The position numbers and the translations under genes are program-made. The notes below the pieces were generated by a model. It saw nothing but the letters and a program-made list of their open reading frames with translations, ran no database searches and had not been told where the DNA came from. A stretch of DNA of 64,000 bases from Lysobacteraceae bacterium PS02065 (GTDB lineage Bacteria; Pseudomonadota; Gammaproteobacteria; Xanthomonadales; Rhodanobacteraceae): the NCBI GenBank assembly GCA_029959555.1, contig JASCPI010000018.1, positions 27,013 to 91,012 on the forward strand. The letters run 5' to 3'. Every line of letters begins with the position of its first letter. The first letter of the stretch is position 1. Shown one piece after another: positions 57,797 through 64,000 of the stretch.

Positions 57797-58498
57797 TCAA
57801 CGGGTCGGCAGACTCGACGGATCGATCGCCACGCCGACGCCCATCGTGCTCGACAGCGACACCTTCTGCAGGAACACGCCCTTCGCCGCGGCCGGCTTGG
57901 CCTTGACGAGGTCGGCGATCAGCGCGCCGAGGTTCTCGCTCAGCGCGGTCGACTCGAAGGTCACCTTGCCGATCGTGCAGTGGATGATGCCGGCCTTGTC
58001 GTTGCGGAAGCGGACCTGGCCCGCCTTCGCGTTCTTGACCGCGGTGACGACGTCGGCCGCGACCGAGCCGTCCTTCGGGTTCGGCATGAGGCCGCGCGGG
58101 CCGAGCAGCTGGCCGAGCTTGCCGACGACGCGCATCGCGTCCGGAGTCGCGATGACGCGGTCGTAGTTGAGCTCGCCCGCCTGCATCTTCTCGGCGAGGT
58201 CGTCCATGCCCACGGCGTCGGCGCCGGCGGCCTTGGCCGCCTCGGCCTTCTCGCCGGCCGGGCAGAACACCGCGACGCGGACGCTCTTGCCGGTGCCGTG
58301 CGGCAGCACGGACGAACCGCGCACGCCCTGGTCGGACTTCTTCGCATCGATGCCGAGACGGATCGCGACGTCGATGGACTCAACGAACTTGGTCTTGGCG
58401 CCTTCCTTCACGATCTTGATCGCCTCGTCGAGGGCGTACGACTTGCCCGGGACGACCTTCTCGCGGAGAGCCTTGTAACGCTTGCCGATGATTGCCAT
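57797..58498 (-). CDS. rplA: 50S ribosomal protein L1
   Basis: 233 residues starting [19 protein letters not shown], with [18 protein letters not shown] and [17 protein letters not shown]. The ATG at 58498 follows the rplK stop by four bases. L1 forms the mobile stalk at the E site and in enterics represses rplKA. Confidence 0.98.
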   Translation of the reverse strand: MAIIGKRYKALREKVVPGKSYALDEAIKIVKEGAKTKFVESIDVAIRLGIDAKKSDQGVRGSSVLPHGTGKSVRVAVFCPAGEKAEAAKAAGADAVGMDDLAEKMQAGELNYDRVIATPDAMRVVGKLGQLLGPRGLMPNPKDGSVAADVVTAVKNAKAGQVRFRNDKAGIIHCTIGKVTFESTALSENLGALIADLVKAKPAAAKGVFLQKVSLSSTMGVGVAIDPSSLPTR

Positions 58499-58502
58499 TG
58501 CC

Positions 58503-58931
58503 TTAACCCTCCACCACCAGACCCATGCTGCGCGCGCTGCCGGCGATCGTTCGCACGGCGGCATCCAGGCTCGCGGCCGTCAGATCGGGTTCCTTCGCCT
58601 TCGCGATGTCCTCGAGCTGCTTGCGCGTGACCTTGCCGACCTTCTCCGTGTTCGGGCGCTTGGAGCCCGACTGGAGACCCGTCGCCTTCTTGAGAAGGAT
58701 CGTCGCGGGCGGGGTCTTGGTGATGAACGTGAAGCTGCGGTCCGAGTAGGCCGTGATCACGACCGGGATCGGAAGACCCGGCTCGAGCTTCTGCGTGGCG
58801 GCGTTGAACGCCTTGCAGAACTCCATGATGTTGAGGCCGCGCTGGCCGAGGGCGGGGCCCACGGGCGGCGACGGATTGGCCTGACCGGCCTTCACCTGCA
58901 GCTTGATGTAACCGACGACTTTCTTTGCCAT
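58503..58931 (-). CDS. rplK: 50S ribosomal protein L11
   Basis: 142 residues starting [20 protein letters not shown], then [20 protein letters not shown] and a C-terminal RNA-binding domain with [20 protein letters not shown]. It is part of the GTPase-associated centre and needed for RelA activation. Confidence 0.98.
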   Translation of the reverse strand: MAKKVVGYIKLQVKAGQANPSPPVGPALGQRGLNIMEFCKAFNAATQKLEPGLPIPVVITAYSDRSFTFITKTPPATILLKKATGLQSGSKRPNTEKVGKVTRKQLEDIAKAKEPDLTAASLDAAVRTIAGSARSMGLVVEG

Positions 58932-59022
58932 TTCACTCTCTCCGGGTACCAGCGCCTGGGATCAGGCTCCCCATCGGATCGGGAGAATCACGCGTCCCGA
59001 CATCGCGTATCTCGTTCGCACG

Positions 59023-59043
59023 AAAGGCCGCCCGGGGGCGGCC
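59023..59043 (-). terminator. Hairpin in the nusG-rplK gap
   Basis: GGCCGCC and GGCGGCC pair across a four-base loop and are followed by TTT on the minus strand. It lies downstream of the rplK promoter candidate and could end part of the secE-nusG transcripts. Confidence 0.55.
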
Positions 59044-59082
59044 ATTGCGGTTGCCCGGCTCGACCGGACAAGGGAGCCGCGC

Positions 59083-59112
59083 AGCATAGCAGGATTGGCG
59101 CCGCCACGGCAA
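59083..59112 (-). promoter_or_regulatory. Candidate rplK promoter
   Basis: TTGCCG and TATGCT are 18 bases apart on the minus strand, followed by a GC-rich GCGCGG discriminator as expected for stringently controlled genes. The -35 lies inside a ten-bp hairpin (59102-59126) just after the nusG stop. Confidence 0.4.
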
Positions 59113-59133
59113 ACGATGCCGTGGCGACGTGGA

Positions 59134-59694
59134 TCAGGCCTTCTCGACCTGGCCGAACTCGAGCTCGACGGGCGTGGAGCGTCCGAAGATGAGCACCGCG
59201 ACGCGCAGGCGGCTCTTCTCGTAGTTGACTTCCTCGACGACGCCGTTGAAGTCGTTGAACGGGCCCTCGGTGACGCGGACCATCTCGCCCGGCTCGAACA
59301 GCACCTTCGGCTTGGGCTTGTCGACGCCCTCCTGCACGCGCTGCAGGATCGCGTCGGCCTCGGAATCCTTGATCGGGAGCGGACGATCGGCGGTGCCGCC
59401 GATGAAGCCCATGACCTTGGCGGTTTCCTTGATCAGGTGCCAGGAGTCGTCGTCGATGCGCAGCTTGCGGTCGGAATTGTCCGTCTCGATCTGCACGAGC
59501 ACGTAGCCCGGGAAGAACTTGCGCTCGCTGCGGCGCTTCTGGCCGCCGCGCATCTCGATGACTTCCTCGGTCGGCACCAGCACTTCGCCGAACTTCTCTT
59601 CCATCCCGGCGCGCACGATGCGCTCTTTCAGCGCGCGCGCGACCTGATGCTCGAAGCCCGAGTAAGCGTGAACGACGTACCAGCGTTTTGCCAT
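59134..59694 (-). CDS. nusG: Transcription elongation factor NusG
   Basis: 186 residues. The NGN domain starts [20 protein letters not shown] and the C-terminal KOW domain has [20 protein letters not shown]. NusG suppresses pausing and links RNA polymerase to Rho or to S10. It starts seven bases after the secE stop. Confidence 0.97.
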   Translation of the reverse strand: MAKRWYVVHAYSGFEHQVARALKERIVRAGMEEKFGEVLVPTEEVIEMRGGQKRRSERKFFPGYVLVQIETDNSDRKLRIDDDSWHLIKETAKVMGFIGGTADRPLPIKDSEADAILQRVQEGVDKPKPKVLFEPGEMVRVTEGPFNDFNGVVEEVNYEKSRLRVAVLIFGRSTPVELEFGQVEKA

Positions 59695-59701
59695 GTCAGT
59701 C

Positions 59702-60091
59702 TCAGTGTCCGAGCTTGAGCAGCCAGTCCATCACGATCCACTTCAGCATGAGGTCGATGATGCCGAGCACGATGCTGATGATGATCACGACGACGACGAT
59801 GACCAGCGTGGTGCGCAGCGTCTCGTCACGCGTCGGCCATACGACTTTGCGAAGCTCGAAGTGCGATTCGGAGATGAACACGCGCAGGCTGCGGCCCGGG
59901 CGCGTCAGCGAGCCCACGAAGCCGGCCGCGACGATCGCGGCGAGCAGCAGGATGATGCGCAGCGCCGGCGTCCACTGCCCGGAGAAGTAGTAGAAACCGA
60001 CGAAACCGCCGACCAGCAGCGCGGCCGCGAGGACCAGCTTGCCGATGTCGGTGCCGCTCATGCTGCCGGCTTGTTCGACCTTGGTGTTCAT
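59702..60091 (-). CDS. secE: Sec translocase subunit SecE
   Basis: 129 residues from the ATG at 60091. Three membrane segments are visible, and the conserved amphipathic [20 protein letters not shown] precedes the essential last one. The three-helix form is typical of gammaproteobacteria. Confidence 0.95.
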   Translation of the reverse strand: MNTKVEQAGSMSGTDIGKLVLAAALLVGGFVGFYYFSGQWTPALRIILLLAAIVAAGFVGSLTRPGRSLRVFISESHFELRKVVWPTRDETLRTTLVIVVVVIIISIVLGIIDLMLKWIVMDWLLKLGH

Positions 60092-60130
60092 GCGTTGTGC
60101 CGTGAGGGATGCGTGCCGGCCTGAACCGGA

Positions 60131-60206
<76 letters not shown>

Positions 60207-60240
60207 ACTGTTTCAATGACCGGTGTGCAGCGGTGGAACC

Positions 60241-60268
60241 GGCAGCGGCGACCCGGGTCGCCGCTGCC
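60241..60268. repeat. Perfect 28-bp palindrome after tuf2
   Basis: The segment starts GGCAGCGGCG and is completely self-complementary, with no loop. It begins eight bases after the tuf2 stop on the minus strand and is followed by GGTTCC, not T, so it is more likely a processing or stability hairpin between tuf2 and tRNA-Trp than a terminator. Confidence 0.75.
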
Positions 60269-60276
60269 TTCGTATG

Positions 60277-61467
<1,191 letters not shown>

Positions 61468-61512
61468 GACAGTGCTCTTCTCGGTGAACGATGGAGTGGA
61501 TGACGACCTGGA

Positions 61513-61588
61513 TGGTGCTCACGAAAGGAATCGAACCTTCGACCTCCTCCTTACCAAGGAGGTGCTCTACCGACTGAGCTACGTGAGC
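61513..61588 (-). tRNA. tRNA-Thr (GGT anticodon)
   Basis: A 76-base cloverleaf with acceptor GCTCACG/CGTGAGC, anticodon GGT in TTGGTAA, T-loop TTCGATT, and an encoded 3' CCA. It reads ACC and ACU codons. It is the last tRNA before tuf2. Confidence 0.96.
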
Positions 61589-61628
61589 GAAATTGTCTTC
61601 AACGATGCAGCGTGGACGCGCGTCGCGA

Positions 61629-61702
<74 letters not shown>

Positions 61703-62032
61703 TTCGTGCCGGAGCCTCGACGCCCGGCGTACGCGACACCGGTGGAACCCTTGGAAGGCACCGGATCGCTCCGGAGCATCCTGCCGCCTTCCGTGTCGCG
61801 CCGCTTTCGCGTCGCGCTGGATCCGCATCCTGCGGAGCCTTTTCACGTGTCACACATGCACGATCTGGTGGAGGGAGGTGGATGACTCCGGGCGTCCCGC
61901 CCTCCGCCCCTCCAGGGCCGCGCCGCCTTCGCGTCGCGTTCCGATCCGCTTCCGCGGATCGGTCGAACCGACCTTCCTGTCCTGTCGGTGGTTCGAAACC
62001 ACCTCCTGGAAGGCTTTCACACATGCATGATC
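61703..62032. other. tRNA-Gly to tRNA-Tyr spacer with duplicated tRNA-Tyr end
   Basis: This 330-base gap has no gene. It holds a second copy of the tRNA-Tyr 3' end (61851-61883), a T-arm-like stem GGTGG-TTCGAAA-CCACC at 61987-62003, and two versions of a GC-rich spacer that begins CGCCGC-TTCGCGTCGCG (near 61799 and 61921). The pattern suggests old duplication and decay within the tRNA cluster, perhaps with loss of one tRNA. Confidence 0.65.
61851..61883 (-). repeat. Remnant copy of tRNA-Tyr 3' end and flank
   Basis: This 33-base segment matches 62018-62050 with one mismatch. It carries the tRNA-Tyr acceptor 3' strand, the encoded CCA and half of the T-stem, followed by the same downstream flank, but no 5' half of a tRNA. 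Confidence 0.85.
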
Positions 62033-62118
62033 TGGTGGAGGGAGGTGGATTCGAACCACCGAAGGCGTGAGCCAGCAGATTTACAGTCTGCCCCCGTTGG
62101 CCGCTTGGGTATCCCTCC
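62033..62118 (-). tRNA. tRNA-Tyr (GTA anticodon)
   Basis: An 86-base class II tRNA with acceptor GGAGGGA/TCCCTCC, anticodon GTA in CTGTAAA, a long variable arm, T-loop TTCGAAT and an encoded 3' CCA. It is the first gene of the Tyr-Gly-Thr-tuf2 unit and a likely substrate of the MiaB encoded in this window. Confidence 0.96.
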
Positions 62119-62209
62119 GGAATGCATTCGCGTTGTCTGGAGCCTCCGCGCGGCGCCTGCGACGCGCCGCGTGAAGCCCGCGCTGTTGTTCAGAAGCACG
62201 GAGCCGCGC

Positions 62210-62238
62210 ATTTTCACGGAGCGACCCGGCACTGTCAA
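62210..62238 (-). promoter_or_regulatory. Strong promoter of the tRNA-tuf2 operon
   Basis: A perfect TTGACA and GAAAAT are 17 bases apart on the minus strand, followed by a GC-rich GCGCGGC discriminator, the usual sign of stringent control. The predicted start is about 85 bases ahead of tRNA-Tyr. Confidence 0.65.
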
Positions 62239-62273
62239 CCGTCGGCGACGACGTCGTGGTGCTCCGATGCCCG

Positions 62274-62771
62274 TCAGGCGCGCTGCGGCTCGACCACGTG
62301 CAGGTGGGCCGTCTCCTGGGCGACGCGGCGCGAGATCTCGAGCACGTTCGCGGCGTAGTCGGCGAGCAGGCGATCCGCCTCGTTCGCCGGCTCCCACGCG
62401 GGCACCGCCGTGGCCTTGCCGTTCGGCGCGTCGAGCGCGACGAACGAGATGAGGCAATGCGTCGCAAGGCGCTCGTCGCCGCTCTTGAGGTCGCGCGCGA
62501 GCACGTCGGTGGCGACGTGCATGCTCGAGCGCCCCGTCAGCACGAGGCGGCTGCGCACGCGCACGAGGTCGCCGATGTGGATCGGCGCGACGAACTGGAT
62601 GCCGCCGACCGCGACGGTCACGCAGTAGCTGCCGCTCCAGCCGACCGCGCAGGCGTAACCGGCCTGGTCGATCCACTTCATGACCATGCCGCCGTGCACC
62701 TTGCCGCCGAAATTGACGTCCGACGGCTCGGCGAGGAACCGGAACTCGACTTCCCTCTGCGTACCCGGCAT
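62274..62771 (-). CDS. Acyl-CoA thioesterase, hot-dog fold
   Basis: 165 residues with NFGGKVHGGMVMKWIDQAGY, the central hot-dog helix and active-site region of YciA/BACH-type acyl-CoA thioesterases, then the strands VGGIQFVAPIHIGDLVRV and CLISFVALD. It should release free acid from acyl-CoA in the cytoplasm. It follows ychF by 17 bases and probably shares its transcript. Confidence 0.9.
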   Translation of the reverse strand: MPGTQREVEFRFLAEPSDVNFGGKVHGGMVMKWIDQAGYACAVGWSGSYCVTVAVGGIQFVAPIHIGDLVRVRSRLVLTGRSSMHVATDVLARDLKSGDERLATHCLISFVALDAPNGKATAVPAWEPANEADRLLADYAANVLEISRRVAQETAHLHVVEPQRA

Positions 62772-62788
62772 GGCGATGGCTCCCGGTG

Positions 62789-63880
62789 TCAGACGTTGAA
62801 GCGGAAATGCAGCACGTCGCCTTCCTTGACGATGTACTCCTTGCCCTCGAGGCGCAGGCGGCCGGCTTCCTTCGCGCCGGCCTCGCCACGGTACTTCACG
62901 AAGTCGTCGTAGGCGATCGTTTCGGCGCGGATGAAGCCGCGCTCGAAGTCGGTGTGGATGACCGCCGCGGCCTGCGGCGCGGTCGCGCCGACCTTGACCT
63001 GCCAGGCGCGCACTTCCTTGACGCCCGCGGTGAAGTAGGTCTGCAGGCCGAGCAGCGTGTAGCCCGCGCGGATCACGCGGTTGAGGCCGGGCTCGTCGAG
63101 GCCGAGGTCCTTGAGGAACTCGTCGCGATCGGCGTCCTCGAGCTGCGAGAGCTCCTCCTCGATGGCCGCGCAGACCGGCACCACCTGGGCACCCTCGACC
63201 TCGGCGCGCGCACGCACCTTGTCCAGGTGCGGGTTGTCCTTGAAGCCGTCCTCGAGCACGTTGGCGATGTACATGAGCGGCTTGAGCGTGAGCAGGAACA
63301 GCTCGCGGACGAGTGCCTTCTCCTCCTCGTCGAGGCCGGCGGCACGCGCGGGACGGCCTTCATTGAGGACCGCCGCGAGCTTCTGCAGCACGGGGCGCTT
63401 GGCCAGCGCCTCCTTGTCGTTGGCCTTGGCCGCACGCTCGGCCTTGTTCAGCGCCTTGTCCACCGAGTCGAGGTCGGCGAGCGCGAGCTCGGTGTCGATC
63501 GTCTCGATGTCGGCGATCGGATCGACCTTGCCGGCGACGTGCACGATGTCGGTGTGGTCGAAGCAGCGGACGACGTGCGCGATCGCGTCGACCTCGCGGA
63601 TGTGCGAGAGGAACTTGTTGCCGAGGCCCTCGCCCTTCGAGGCGCCCGCGACGAGGCCGGCGATGTCGACGAATTCCATCGACGTCGGCACGAGCTTCTG
63701 CGGCTTGACGATGTCGGCCAGCACGCCGAGGCGCTCGTCCGGCACCGGCACGACGCCGACGTTCGGGTCGATCGTGCAGAACGGGAAATTCGCCGCGGCG
63801 ATACCCGCCTTGGTCAGCGCATTGAACAGGGTCGACTTGCCCACGTTGGGCAGGCCGACGATGCCGCATTTGATACCCAT
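62789..63880 (-). CDS. ychF: Ribosome-associated ATPase YchF
   Basis: 363-residue Obg-family protein. P-loop [10 protein letters not shown] at the N-terminus, then [14 protein letters not shown] and [17 protein letters not shown]. The base-recognition motif is NVLED rather than NKxD, which explains ATP over GTP preference. A coiled-coil and a C-terminal TGS domain follow. Confidence 0.97.
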   Translation of the reverse strand: MGIKCGIVGLPNVGKSTLFNALTKAGIAAANFPFCTIDPNVGVVPVPDERLGVLADIVKPQKLVPTSMEFVDIAGLVAGASKGEGLGNKFLSHIREVDAIAHVVRCFDHTDIVHVAGKVDPIADIETIDTELALADLDSVDKALNKAERAAKANDKEALAKRPVLQKLAAVLNEGRPARAAGLDEEEKALVRELFLLTLKPLMYIANVLEDGFKDNPHLDKVRARAEVEGAQVVPVCAAIEEELSQLEDADRDEFLKDLGLDEPGLNRVIRAGYTLLGLQTYFTAGVKEVRAWQVKVGATAPQAAAVIHTDFERGFIRAETIAYDDFVKYRGEAGAKEAGRLRLEGKEYIVKEGDVLHFRFNV

Positions 63881-64000
63881 GGTCTGGTCCCGCGGATGGA
63901 GGATCGGGAATCGGGAGTCGCGTGCGACTCCCGATTCCCGATGCCCTACCCGGCTGTCGTGTGGAGGCGTTGCATGGCCTTTTAGAACTAGCCGCCGACC
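63881..64000. other. Window end, no callable gene
   Basis: A perfect palindrome occupies 63903-63942. The last 60 bases may hold the stop of a minus-strand gene that lies outside (TAG at 63990 or TAA at 63984), but too little is present to name it; pth often precedes ychF elsewhere. Confidence 0.4.
63903..63942. repeat. REP-like perfect palindrome upstream of ychF
   Basis: Nineteen-base perfect arms, each containing GGGAATCGGGA or its complement, are joined by two bases. It shares its GGGAATCG edge with the palindrome at 56340-56405. Confidence 0.8.

Noticed and set aside
61987..62003. T-arm-like stem GGTGG-TTCGAAA-CCACC as part of a further tRNA
   Set aside because: No acceptor stem, anticodon arm or CCA can be fitted on either strand; kept only as a possible remnant.

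Overview
The window is a high-GC (estimated by eye as well above 60%) gammaproteobacterial chromosome segment. The gene set and order point to the order Lysobacterales (Xanthomonadales), perhaps a Rhodanobacteraceae-like lineage: an Oar-type TonB receptor, a DUF1631 protein, DUF3301, a DUF4124 lytic transglycosylase, sspAB next to petABC, and the beta, str, S10, spc and alpha ribosomal operons joined into one block with two identical tuf genes. This placement is inference from gene content; no rRNA is present.

Left part, 1-29.5 kb: a mosaic of housekeeping and envelope genes. In order: the N-terminal two thirds of an Oar-like TonB receptor; a compact grxD-SDR-marC operon; sodB; purEK; a Trm112-like small protein; a DUF1631 protein; nadC; a pair formed by a membrane-anchored double-FHA protein and a Ser/Thr kinase fused to a formylglycine-generating-enzyme-like domain; a DUF3301 protein; sspAB; the cytochrome bc1 operon petABC; a DegS-like protease; a lytic transglycosylase; miaB; two translationally coupled secreted amidohydrolases; a class II DAHP synthase; dsbB; and a membrane protein resembling ALG10 glucosyltransferases.

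Central and right part, 29.6-60.1 kb, all on the minus strand: secE-nusG, rplKA, rplJL-rpoBC, rpsL-rpsG-fusA-tuf1, then the full S10, spc and alpha operons ending at rplQ with a clear intrinsic terminator. rpmJ is missing from its usual place after secY. Upstream lies a tRNA-Tyr/Gly/Thr cluster feeding tuf2, with tRNA-Trp between tuf2 and secE, driven by a strong promoter with a perfect -35. ychF and a hot-dog thioesterase close the window.

I found no prophage, insertion sequence, CRISPR array or defence island. The most noteworthy items are the kinase-FGE/double-FHA pair (with a changed catalytic-loop residue), the ALG10-like gene, a partly duplicated tRNA-Tyr 3' end with its spacer, the TTGACG-N18 promoters placed directly upstream of terminator-like hairpins before rpsL and rpsJ, the in-frame purE-UGA-purK junction, and the coding-exact identity of the two tuf genes. 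I cannot claim a wholly new system.
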